64,000 bases of DNA, from positions 1 through 64,000 of the forward strand of contig CAMYLA010000006.1 of assembly GCA_947259095.1 (NCBI GenBank). Reading direction: 5' to 3'. The notes beneath the pieces were generated by a model, which saw only the letters and a program-made list of their open reading frames with translations, was not told the origin of the DNA and did not search any database. The stretch is from an uncultured Acidimicrobiaceae bacterium. Its GTDB lineage: Bacteria; Actinomycetota; Acidimicrobiia; Acidimicrobiales; SZUA-35. Numbering within the stretch: position 1 is the first letter of the stretch; each line of letters starts with the position of its first letter. A program made the translations under genes and the position numbers. This document shows positions 1-8,903 of the stretch, one piece after another.

Positions 1-10
1 GACTTCGCTG

Positions 11-1765
11 GTGTCGGAGTGGCTCGCCGGGACACCCAACCACGGCTTCATGCTGCGCCGGGTGGGCGGTGCCGGCCCGTTCGACTTCTACAGCCGGGAG
101 CATTCCGTCCCCGCCGAGAGGCCGCGACTCACGGTCGACACCTCCGCAGGCACGATCGTGCTCTCCCCCGTTGCCGATACTCACCTCGACAGCTCGACGT
201 ATCAGGGCTTTGGCGACGACACCCGGCTGCGGATCGCCGAAAACCCAACCTTGATCCGCTTTGATTTGGCGGCGATTCCGAGCGGAGCCACGGTGAACGC
301 GGCCACTCTGCAACTGTGGAGCTACGCCGAGTACGGCAGCTCCACGCTGGAAGTCGGCGTCTTTCGTGTCTTCCACGATCCGGGGGCGCTGCCACCGGCC
401 CAGAACGGTCTCGCCTACTCGTACGAGGGCGATGCCGGACTGGGAGCTCATCCTGAGGTATACGAGCACACCACGTTCGGCAATGCCTCATGGGGCGATG
501 TGTACCGGAACGCTGATTCGTCCACCCTGGAACTGGTCTCATCGGCGCCCGGGTTCGAGCAGCTCGATGGCCCGGCCCTGCGGGTGACGGTGCCGGCGGG
601 GGATAACTTCGGTGCCGGTTTCGCCTTCAAGTTCGAGGAGCAAACGGGCGCGGAGCCCGAGGAGATCTACTTCCGCTACTACATCCGCATCGACGACGGC
701 TGGAACCCCACCTACGGCGGCAAGTTCCCCGGCATCTCCGGCACCTACGGTGTGGCCGGTTGGGGTGGCCGTCCCTCGAACGGCACTAACGGCTGGTCTG
801 CCCGGGGCGGCTACCACCCCACCATTCCCGCCAACAGCAACCCGCTCGGCGACACCATCCCGGTCGGCCACTATGTGTATCACGCCGATCAAGGCACCCA
901 GTGGGGCGACAACGTGCTCTGGCAGGACGGCTATCTCGGCTACCTGGACAAGGACCGCTGGTACTCGATCGAGCAACACCTCGTGCTGAACACGCCGGGG
1001 GTCAACGACGGGATCCTGGAGTCATGGGTCGACGGGCGACTGGCGTACCGGGAGACCGACTGGCGCTGGCGGGATACGAGCGATCTGGAGATCGAGCAGA
1101 TCTGGGTAAACGTGTATCACGGCGGCACCGCGGTGCCCGATGAGGACATCAGCCTGTACATAGACAACATCGTGATCGCCGACAGCTACATCGGCCCTAT
1201 GAAGGGGGCGCCGTGTGCGCCGACGAGCGGCCGGTTCATTGATGATGACGACTCGATCTTCGAGGCTGACATCGAGAAGCTGGCAGCGGCAGGAATCACT
1301 GCAGGCTGCAACCCGCCGACCAACGACCGCTACTGCCCCGATGATTCGGTCAATCGGGGCCAGATGGCGGCCTTCCTGGTGCGAGCGTTGGGGCTCACCG
1401 CCGGCGGGATGGTGGATTTCGTCGATGACGATGGCTCGGTGTTCGAAGGCGATATCGAGAAGCTGGCGGAGGCGGGGATCACCCGCGGATGCAACCCGCC
1501 GGTCAATGATCGCTACTGCCCGACCAGCCCTGTCACGCGTGGCCAGATGGCAGCCTTCCTGGTGCGAGCCATAGACCTGCCGGCCGGTACGCCGGGGGTG
1601 TTCACGGACGACAACGATTCAGTGTTCGAAGCCGATATCGAGGCTCTGGCCGAGGCCGGAGTGACCCAGGGTTGTAACCCGCCGGTGAACGATCGCTACT
1701 GCCCGACCAACCCTGTCACGCGGGGGCAGATGGCAGCCTTCCTGGTGCGCGCCCTGGGGCTGTAG
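11..1765 (+). CDS. Secreted modular protein (5' end probably outside window): DNRLRE-type segment, polysaccharide-lyase-like domain, three C-terminal SLH-like repeats
   Basis: 584 aa ORF open to the window edge; three ~59 aa repeats 'F.DD..S.FE.DIE.LA.AGIT.GCNPP.NDRYCP...V.RGQMAAFLVRA'; 'YFRYYIRIDDGWNP..GGKFPGI' resembles PL14-like lyases. Confidence 0.75.
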   Translation: MSEWLAGTPNHGFMLRRVGGAGPFDFYSREHSVPAERPRLTVDTSAGTIVLSPVADTHLDSSTYQGFGDDTRLRIAENPTLIRFDLAAIPSGATVNAATLQLWSYAEYGSSTLEVGVFRVFHDPGALPPAQNGLAYSYEGDAGLGAHPEVYEHTTFGNASWGDVYRNADSSTLELVSSAPGFEQLDGPALRVTVPAGDNFGAGFAFKFEEQTGAEPEEIYFRYYIRIDDGWNPTYGGKFPGISGTYGVAGWGGRPSNGTNGWSARGGYHPTIPANSNPLGDTIPVGHYVYHADQGTQWGDNVLWQDGYLGYLDKDRWYSIEQHLVLNTPGVNDGILESWVDGRLAYRETDWRWRDTSDLEIEQIWVNVYHGGTAVPDEDISLYIDNIVIADSYIGPMKGAPCAPTSGRFIDDDDSIFEADIEKLAAAGITAGCNPPTNDRYCPDDSVNRGQMAAFLVRALGLTAGGMVDFVDDDGSVFEGDIEKLAEAGITRGCNPPVNDRYCPTSPVTRGQMAAFLVRAIDLPAGTPGVFTDDNDSVFEADIEALAEAGVTQGCNPPVNDRYCPTNPVTRGQMAAFLVRALGL

Positions 1766-1774
1766 GGGACGCTC

Positions 1775-2473
1775 TTGGAGCAGCTCCAGCGTGCTCACCT
1801 CACTGCGGTGCCGTTCGAAAATCTCGATGTATTCCATCGACGTGGCGTGAGTACCGAGCCATCGTGGTCCGTGCCCAAGATCGTGGAACGCGGCCGGGGC
1901 GGTTGGTGCTACGAAGTCAATGGCGCATTTGCGACCCTGCTCGATGAACTCGGGTTTTCGGTGAATTGGCTCGGGGCCGCAGTACTCCCGGTCACCGGGC
2001 CGTTGCCGGATCACCTGGCAGTCGAGGTCTCGCTCGACAGGCCGTATCTGGTGGACGTGGGATTTGGCGACTCCTACATACGGCCACTCCCCCTCGACTC
2101 CGAGGGTCCCCATGACGGCGGAACAGGTGAATACCGATTCGAGTTCGCCGGCAGTGTGACGACACTGATATCCGTAGATCCTGACGGGCCCGTGCGCGAC
2201 TACTGGCTAGATAGGGCAGCGAGCGTCGCTCCGGCAGACTTCGAGCCGTCCTCTCGTCGGCTCCAAACCGAACCGGGCCTGAAGTGGACCCAGAGCCCAT
2301 TTGTAACGCGCCTCCTCGACGGCGGGCCCGACAGAGTGACTCTGCTCAAGGACCGCCTCAAGTTCCGCTACGGCGGAGTAACCACCGAGCAACCCGTCGC
2401 CCCGGGTGAGGCATCCACGGGCGCGACGGCTACCGGACCTGCATTGTCGACCGATTCGCTCAGTCGGGGTTGA
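1775..2473 (+). CDS. Arylamine N-acetyltransferase, apparently N-terminally truncated
   Basis: 'AHLTAVPFENLDVF', 'RGGWCYEVNGAFATLLDELGF', 'HLAVEVSLDRPYLVDVGFGD' are NAT motifs; lacks the usual first ~25 residues. Confidence 0.8.
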   Translation: MEQLQRAHLTAVPFENLDVFHRRGVSTEPSWSVPKIVERGRGGWCYEVNGAFATLLDELGFSVNWLGAAVLPVTGPLPDHLAVEVSLDRPYLVDVGFGDSYIRPLPLDSEGPHDGGTGEYRFEFAGSVTTLISVDPDGPVRDYWLDRAASVAPADFEPSSRRLQTEPGLKWTQSPFVTRLLDGGPDRVTLLKDRLKFRYGGVTTEQPVAPGEASTGATATGPALSTDSLSRG

Positions 2474-2771
2474 TGGCCAACTCCTGGAACACCGAGGTGT
2501 TGGTGACGACAAACGGGTAGTCCTCTTCGTACCGGTTGCGACGGGCTTCCCGTACGGTGTCGGACTGCATGAGCGTTGCCCAGGCCTCACCGCTCTCGAA
2601 TTCGATCACGAGGATGCCTTCGCTGGTGTCACCGGCCATCGAGGCCATGAGTCGGGCCGATGAGGCGCCATTGGCTTGGGCTGTCTCGGCGAGACCGGCG
2701 ATCTCGGCCCGGGCATCGGCCAAGCGGCCTGGCTTGGCCTTGACGGTAATCGCATGGATGAACGTTGACAT
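2460..2771 (-). CDS. Antibiotic biosynthesis monooxygenase-like small dimeric alpha-beta barrel protein
   Basis: MSTFIHAITVKAKPGRLADARAEIAGLAETAQANGA...; ~103 aa. Confidence 0.55.
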   Translation of the reverse strand: MSTFIHAITVKAKPGRLADARAEIAGLAETAQANGASSARLMASMAGDTSEGILVIEFESGEAWATLMQSDTVREARRNRYEEDYPFVVTNTSVFQELAINPD

Positions 2772-3013
2772 GATGACTCCTGTGTCAGATAGTGGGCTCG
2801 TTGTGGCCACTTGCCCTCCCGCACCACATCGAGGACGTCAAAATAGACCAACGAACGGCTCCGACATAGAGGCGGAAGTCCTGGTGATCCAGCGAGCTCC
2901 ACAAGCGAAAGAGCACGCGTCGACGAGGCCGAACTCGGCCGACGATCACCCTTGGTGCCACGATCGTGATCGGACAATGCCACGATGGTCAAGTGGATCA
3001 GGGCGCGTTGCTG

Positions 3014-3577
3014 GGGGCTGACGGCAAGGACCCCTGATGAGTCACTTTCCTTGCGCTCGGGATGCTCGTCGGGAGCCGCATCGGCGCCGGGTTCGGACTG
3101 AACTACGAACCAGACCTGAACGCGACACCGCTTGCGCTATCCGTCATCGGTGCCGGTATCGGTGTCCTCGGGATTGCGGTGGCCTGGTCGATGCCGCGAA
3201 CGTTGCTGGCGCCGACGATCGCCATCAGTTCAATCGGCTGGCTCATCATCGCCCTCGTCGAACGAACCGGTGACGGTGCCGGCTGAGAGACATACAGCAT
3301 CGCCGCTGCACTCGTCGGCACGCTCGGCACACTCGCCGCTGCCGCCCAGGGATCGTCAGCCAGCATCTACACCGGTGTGGCGATCCTGCCGCTCGTGCCC
3401 GGCTTCGAGTTGTACACCGGGATGCTCGCCATCGCCCAGAGCAACACCGACGAAGCCAACGCTGCTCTCACCGACGCCGGCATCATCTCGCTCTCCATTG
3501 CCATCGGTGTCGCCGTCGGGCTGAGCGTCACGCGCAACGCCATCGAAGCAGCCCGACGCCTCCGTCCCTCGGCCTAG
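3014..3577 (+). pseudogene. Remnant of a ThrE-type threonine/serine exporter (C-terminal membrane domain), interrupted by an in-frame TGA
   Basis: ORFs 3062-3286 and 3377-3577 share a frame and join through TGA at 3284-3286; 'AILPLVPGFELYTGMLAIAQSNTDEANAAL' is typical of the ThrE C-terminal domain. Confidence 0.7.
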
Positions 3578-3828
3578 CCGATCGCGACAGTTCGGACGCC
3601 CCACATGCTGCGGCTCGATGACACGATCCTCTTCGACGCCGGCTGAGCTCTGCGATCGGGTGGCCAGTTTGCCGCAATCCGAGCCCAGGGCGCAGCCTGG
3701 TGGCCCAAGCACGGACTCTCGAAGAAGATCTGGTCCTTCGACTCTGGTCGCGCCGACGCGGACGTGGCACGAAGGAGGTGGAGACATCCGACTTGCCGGG
3801 TGGTGACGTAGCGAAAGAGGTGGTTCCG

Positions 3829-4767
3829 GTGACGCGAAGAACCAAGGTGACCGGTTTCGGAATCGGGCTGGTGTTGGTAGGACTGGTCCTCGTCTACAAC
3901 AACGGTCTCGCGGCGTTGGCCCACTCTTCCCATTTTGGCGAGTACAACTTGACCGATGCGTTGACAATCGAGGAGTCGTCCCGTGCCGTGGTCACCGACG
4001 ACGTCGGGCTGCTGCGTGGCCACTACGAGTGCTACAGCGAGGGTGCGCCCATATGGTGGGTCTTCTCGCCGCCTGATGATGTCCGGGTGGAGGGTGTTGC
4101 GGCGGGGTCCGACGTGCTCTTCCTGGGCATCGCTCCCGCCGATGCGGTTGCCGGGTACCTCGACGGCGTCGCCCACGATGAGATCACCGACTGGGACTGT
4201 CGCCAGGACGACATCACCGAGGTGGTGTACGCCAGGCAGGAGGGCACCACCGATCCTGCCGCTCCGGGGACGGAGGATTTCTGGGTGGCGTCGGTGAGTG
4301 GCAGCGGTGAACAGATCCTCGACTGGACGATCGAGAGTGGGGAGTGGGCTGTGGTGATCATGAACGCAGACGGCTCGCCCGGGGTTTCGGCCGATGTCCG
4401 GTTTGGAGTTCTGGCGCCTTCCGGTCTTGTCCCGCTCGGCTGGGCCTCGTTGGCTGTTGGGCTCGTGGCGCTGATCGGCGGCGGCCGGCTGGTCTCGTCC
4501 CTGCCATCTCGCTCGAATGAGACTCCCCGCTGGACGTTGTGGGGTCGCTCGGTTTTGCCGACCACTGTTGAAGGACGCGTCGCAGTGCTGTGCGCGGTGT
4601 TGTTCTCGTTCCCGACCATGAGCGGGACGATGTTCGGCGCCCCCATCTACTTGTTCCTCGGCGTACGCAAGGGTGATCGGGGCCTTTTGTTGATGCTGCC
4701 CCTGCTCGTGTCGATCATCCCGATCGGGCTGATCGCCATCCTTGTTTGGGTGATTCTTGGTGGGTAG
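3829..4767 (+). CDS. Hypothetical membrane protein (N-terminal TM, extracytoplasmic region, C-terminal TM helices)
   Basis: ORF 3700-4767; likely GTG start 3829 before 'TRRTKVTGFGIGLVLVGLVLVY'; hydrophobic C-terminus. Confidence 0.6.
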   Translation: MTRRTKVTGFGIGLVLVGLVLVYNNGLAALAHSSHFGEYNLTDALTIEESSRAVVTDDVGLLRGHYECYSEGAPIWWVFSPPDDVRVEGVAAGSDVLFLGIAPADAVAGYLDGVAHDEITDWDCRQDDITEVVYARQEGTTDPAAPGTEDFWVASVSGSGEQILDWTIESGEWAVVIMNADGSPGVSADVRFGVLAPSGLVPLGWASLAVGLVALIGGGRLVSSLPSRSNETPRWTLWGRSVLPTTVEGRVAVLCAVLFSFPTMSGTMFGAPIYLFLGVRKGDRGLLLMLPLLVSIIPIGLIAILVWVILGG

Positions 4768-4812
4768 AGGCCTTACCGACTGGCAGCGATGAACTGGTTG
4801 GCGGCGGCAGCG

Positions 4813-4884
4813 TACCCCCGGCGCGAATCGAACGCGCGCACACGGTTCCGGAAACCGATGCTCTATCCACTGAGCTACGGGGGC
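4813..4884 (-). tRNA. tRNA-Arg (anticodon CCG)
   Basis: Reverse complement GCCCCCGTAGCTCAGTGGATAGAGCATCGGTTTCCGGAACCGTGTGCGCGCGTTCGATTCGCGCCGGGGGTA folds as a cloverleaf; anticodon loop TTCCGGA; CCA not encoded. Confidence 0.95.
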
Positions 4885-5025
4885 TTGGTCTCAACAGACT
4901 ACAGACTCAGACCCCGCCAGCAACGGACGAGGGCCGATCTGTGGTCGGACCCTCGACCGGTCCGATGCGTCTTCGTGACCTGCGACGACGTTGACTAGGG
5001 TGAGGCATTCGTCGAAGGGGGAACG

Positions 5026-5844
5026 ATGATCGATCTCGAAGGCAAGGTGGCGGTGATCACCGGCGGGGCATCGGGGATCGGCCTCGAAACGGGCCGCCAG
5101 CTGGCGTTGCGGGGCGCACGGCTGGTGATGGTCGACATCGAAGCCGATCCGCTTGCCACCGCGGTCGACGGGCTCCGGTCCGGTGGGGCCGAGGCGGTCG
5201 CCATGACCTGTGACGTCAGCAGCCATGAGGCGGTGAACGAGCTGGCAGATCGTGCCTTCGCCGAGATGGGGGCGGTCCACATCGTGTTCAACAACGCCGG
5301 CGTCGCGGTCGGGGGGCCGATCGCCGAGATGACCCACGACGATTGGCGGTGGATCGTCGACGTCGATCTGTGGGGACCGATCCATGGCGTCGAGGCGTTC
5401 CTACCCCGGATGATCGACCAGGGCGAGGGGGGCCATCTGCTGTTCACCGCATCCTTCGCCGGCCTGGTTCCCAACGTCGGCCTCGGCCCGTACTGCGTCG
5501 CCAAGTACGGGGTGGTTGCCATGGCCGAGGTCCTCCATCGCGAACTCCGGCCCCACAACATCGGTTCCACCGTGCTGTGTCCGATGCGGGTCGGCACCAA
5601 TATCGAGTCGAGCGAGCGCAACCGGCCCACCCGGTTTGGCGGACCCGAGGCCTCACCCGGCGTCGCCGACCAGGACGAGTCAAACGAGGACATGGCCGGC
5701 CGGGTGCTCGACGTCGAGACCGTTGCCGCCATGACCGTCGACGCCATGGTCGAGAACCGCCTCTACGTGCTGCCCCACGAGGAGAGCAGGGATTTTGTCC
5801 GCCGCCGGTTCGACCGCATCGACCGCACCTACGACCAGCAGTAG
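5026..5844 (+). CDS. SDR-family oxidoreductase
   Basis: 'VAVITGGASGIGLETGRQLA', 'FNNAGVAVGG', 'YCVAKYGV'. Confidence 0.9.
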   Translation: MIDLEGKVAVITGGASGIGLETGRQLALRGARLVMVDIEADPLATAVDGLRSGGAEAVAMTCDVSSHEAVNELADRAFAEMGAVHIVFNNAGVAVGGPIAEMTHDDWRWIVDVDLWGPIHGVEAFLPRMIDQGEGGHLLFTASFAGLVPNVGLGPYCVAKYGVVAMAEVLHRELRPHNIGSTVLCPMRVGTNIESSERNRPTRFGGPEASPGVADQDESNEDMAGRVLDVETVAAMTVDAMVENRLYVLPHEESRDFVRRRFDRIDRTYDQQ

Positions 5845-5963
5845 TCGGCCAACCCTGAGCCGCCCCTCGGTCGGGCCCCGCCAACGGAGGAACCGCAACG
5901 ATGACACTGTCGCCTCATGTCGCCTGGCTTCGGGAGAAGCTGGGCCGGCGCTAGGATCGCCCC

Positions 5964-6371
5964 ATGCCCGCCGGATACTCGGGAACACCGCTGGCCAAGA
6001 AGCTCGGCATCAAGCCCGGATCGGTCGTGGCGTTGATCGATGAACCGGACGGCTTCCGCTCATTGCTGGAGCCGACGCCCGAGGATGTCGTCTTCCGGTC
6101 GTCGCTGCGGGGCAACCTCGACCTGGTCATCGCGTTCTTCACCGTGCGATCCAAGCTGGCGGCCCGGCTGCCGTCGCTGACCAAAGCGGTGTATCCCGAT
6201 GCGGGACTGTGGTTGGCCTGGCCCAAGAAGGCGTCGGGGGTGGCGACCGACATCACCGGTGCCGACGTCCGGGAACTCGGTCTGGAGGCCGGGGTTGTCG
6301 ACATCAAGGTGTGCGCCGTGGACGACACCTGGTCCGGCCACCGTTTCGCCCACCGGCTGGAGAACCGTTGA
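5964..6371 (+). CDS. DUF3052 family protein
   Basis: 'GYSGTPLAKKLGIKPG...GLWLAWPKKASGVATDITGADVRELGLEAGVVDIKVCAVDDTWSGHRF'. Confidence 0.85.
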   Translation: MPAGYSGTPLAKKLGIKPGSVVALIDEPDGFRSLLEPTPEDVVFRSSLRGNLDLVIAFFTVRSKLAARLPSLTKAVYPDAGLWLAWPKKASGVATDITGADVRELGLEAGVVDIKVCAVDDTWSGHRFAHRLENR

Positions 6372-6461
6372 CCCGACCTCGGCCCGAAGCCGGGCAATCA
6401 CCATCGCCTCGTTCGGCCCGGCTCGGTCGGCCCGGCCCGGCCCCAACCGGGTCGGCCCGGA

Positions 6462-7391
6462 TCAGATCCCTTTCCCGAACCGATGGGCCACCTCGAGTGC
6501 GGTCTCGGCCTTGAGGCCGCCGACGACCGCCAGCGCCAACGGCAACCGCTTCTCGGTCGGTCGCAGCCGGAGGGTGGCGGCCACGATCCTGAGCGCACCG
6601 ATCCGGTCGCCCATGGCCGCCTTGGCCACGGCCTGCTGACCGCGGATCCTGGCCAGGCCGGCGGGATGGTCCGCGAACTGGGGATACTTGTCGACGAGGT
6701 AGTCGAGTGCCTCGTCGATCATCTGCCATCGCTCGAAGAAGAACGAGGCCCCGTGCCACCAGACCCGGATCAGCGGCTGGGGGGCCACGGCGATCGGACA
6801 CTCCCGTGCGGTTCGGAGGAACAGATCGTAGTCCTCGGCATAGCTCCCGGGGATCTCCTCGTCGACCATCCCGATCCGATCCAGCAGCGTGTCCTTGTGG
6901 ACCAACCAACTCGACGGGTGGACCTCGGTCATGCGATCTTCCAGAAAGTCTTCGAACCGGAGCCGGGAGGCGTCGGGCATTCTCGGCGTGTCGGCCTCCT
7001 GGTAGCGGATCAGCACCCCGGTACAGGCTGCACGGGAGCCGGGCGAGCCGGCCAGCGCCTCGAACTGAGCCTGCAGCTTGCCCGGCAGCCATTCGTCGTC
7101 GTCGTCGCAGAAGGCGATCCAGGCCCCGGAGGCCTTGTCGATTCCCGAATTGCGAGCCCCGGCCAGGCCGGGCGTCCTGGCGTTGGTGGTGACGATGATC
7201 CGCAGCCTGGGGTGGACAGACTCCAGGGAGTGGTCCGGCTCCGACCGATCGAACACCACCACGATCTCCAGCTGCGAGTCGTGGCGTTGGGCCCGAATCG
7301 AGTCGATGGCCCGGCGCAGCAGCTCCGGTCGATCCCTGGTGGCGATGACCACCGAGACCGATCGATCCTCGAAGTGCGCCTGCCTGGTCAT
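6462..7391 (-). CDS. Glycosyltransferase family 2
   Basis: 'VSVVIATRDRPELLRRAIDSI...ARNSGIDKASGAWIAFCDDDDEWLP'. Confidence 0.9.
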   Translation of the reverse strand: MTRQAHFEDRSVSVVIATRDRPELLRRAIDSIRAQRHDSQLEIVVVFDRSEPDHSLESVHPRLRIIVTTNARTPGLAGARNSGIDKASGAWIAFCDDDDEWLPGKLQAQFEALAGSPGSRAACTGVLIRYQEADTPRMPDASRLRFEDFLEDRMTEVHPSSWLVHKDTLLDRIGMVDEEIPGSYAEDYDLFLRTARECPIAVAPQPLIRVWWHGASFFFERWQMIDEALDYLVDKYPQFADHPAGLARIRGQQAVAKAAMGDRIGALRIVAATLRLRPTEKRLPLALAVVGGLKAETALEVAHRFGKGI

Positions 7392-8020
7392 CCTCCTGTC
7401 CTCTCCAGCCCGACCGACGGGACCGGTCCGGCGGGAGCGGTGACCCCGGCCGGGGACATCGGGACCAAGGGCGTCTCCACCCCGAGCAATCGGTCCATGA
7501 CCCTGGCGAATTCCGCGACGCCGGTGATGGTCGAGTTGTCGACCGGCACTGCGAAGTGGTCGGGCTCGGCCACCACCTCGTCGAGTACGGCCAGGAACTC
7601 GGCCTCGGAATCGACGACCCGGGCCAGGTCGTGGCGGCGGAGGTGTTCGGCGAACAGCAGCTGATGGTCGTCGACGTGTTCGTCGTTCCGGGGGTCACGA
7701 GCGACCACAATGGGGAGTCGGCCCGCCATCCTGGCGTCCATCACCGTGGAAGGGCCGCCGTGGCTGACGACGGCGATCGCCTTGGCGAACCGTTCGCACA
7801 GCTCGTGATGGGGCAACAGCTCCACGCTCGCGCAGTGGGCGGTGGCGGCCGACGTCCCCCGCTGGACCAGGATCGCCACGTCGGGGTTGGCGCCGGACCA
7901 GGAGTCGATCCAGCGCACGAGTCGGTCGAAAGGGTGATGGTCGGTCCCGACCGCAACGACCACCGAGGTCGGGGACAGGGGGCCGGCACCACGGTTCGAG
8001 GGCGACTGGCTGGATGGCAT
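7388..8020 (-). CDS. PssE/Alg13-like glycosyltransferase (GT28 C-terminal domain)
   Basis: 'VVVAVGTDHHPFDRLVRWID', 'VSHGGPSTVMDARMAGRLPIVVARDPRNDEHVDDHQ'; ATGA overlap with the downstream GT2. Confidence 0.8.
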   Translation of the reverse strand: MPSSQSPSNRGAGPLSPTSVVVAVGTDHHPFDRLVRWIDSWSGANPDVAILVQRGTSAATAHCASVELLPHHELCERFAKAIAVVSHGGPSTVMDARMAGRLPIVVARDPRNDEHVDDHQLLFAEHLRRHDLARVVDSEAEFLAVLDEVVAEPDHFAVPVDNSTITGVAEFARVMDRLLGVETPLVPMSPAGVTAPAGPVPSVGLERTGG

Positions 8021-8058
8021 CTTCGATTCTTCTCCCTGCGGTTCTGGACGATCGGTGA

Positions 8059-8595
8059 TCAGTAGAGCGGTCCGACGAGCACGCTGCCTTCGTACAGCCT
8101 CCGCTGCTCCGGCCACTGGACGAGGAACAATGACGAGAGTGGGGCACAGAGTCTCCCGGTCACGGTTCTCGAATCGATGCGGTCGTAGACCTCGAGGTAC
8201 ACGGTTGGGATCCCCAGCAACCTGGCGACGCCGAAGAACGGGAAGGCCACACCGGCTCCGTTCGAGATGACCACATCGGGCCGGAAGCTCTGCAACACCC
8301 GATAGGCAAGCGGGGTGTTGCGGACCATGTTGACGAGGTTTCTCGTCGTCGGGTGGAAGGCCGGAACCAGCGTCTCACCTTCGAGCTTGGATCGAGCGTC
8401 GGGCAGGTCGAAGGTGACCCACTGCCGATCATGGTGAACCCACCAGGGTCGAAGCTGCAGCAACTGCGACAGGTGACCGCCCGATGAGCTCACGAACAGC
8501 ACCCGCCGGCGGCCTGGCTCGAGCGGTCGACCATGCCCAGCCGGTTCGGTCAGCGATGCATCAAAGGACCCGTCGAGAGAGTCGGTGGCCGCCAT
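8059..8595 (-). CDS. PssD/Alg14-like polysaccharide biosynthesis protein
   Basis: 'RVLFVSSSGGHLSQLLQL...DVVISNGAGVAFPFFGVARLLGIPTVYLEVYDRI'. Confidence 0.85.
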   Translation of the reverse strand: MAATDSLDGSFDASLTEPAGHGRPLEPGRRRVLFVSSSGGHLSQLLQLRPWWVHHDRQWVTFDLPDARSKLEGETLVPAFHPTTRNLVNMVRNTPLAYRVLQSFRPDVVISNGAGVAFPFFGVARLLGIPTVYLEVYDRIDSRTVTGRLCAPLSSLFLVQWPEQRRLYEGSVLVGPLY

Positions 8596-8903
8596 GAACG
8601 ATGCATCGACGCCCCGGCCACAAAACCTGAGCAGTCGGGGGCCATCGCGTATTTCTGGACCGACAACGACATCTATCTCCTAGCGCAACCGATATTCGAG
8701 TCCGAATTGTCCTGAGCGATTCCCCCAGTCCGCCCGGGCTGACCCGCTGCTGAGCTAGTCTGATACGAGCTGGGCACGACCGTCTCGCCGTCGATTGGTC
8801 GAAGCCACCGAACAAGCTTCGGTTCATCAATGGCGCCGATCGGCCGCAGGTACGTGAGGCAACCACCAACCACAGTGACCCGCAAGTACCCCCAAGGAAC
8901 GGT

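Noticed and set aside
3284-3286. TGA in the ThrE remnant as selenocysteine
   Set aside because: No evident SECIS structure, the protein family does not use Sec, and the N-terminal half is also missing
3587-3794. Frame reading 'ATVRTPHMLRLDDTILFDAG*ALRSGGQFAAIRAQGAAWWPKHGLSKKIWSFDSG'
   Set aside because: Looks protein-like but is interrupted by a stop and I cannot name the family; may be another relic, not strong enough to call
8596-8903. 300-bp gap upstream of cysD as a riboswitch or hidden small gene
   Set aside because: ORF 8673-8924 has no recognisable features and I could not fold a known riboswitch; probably just divergent promoters
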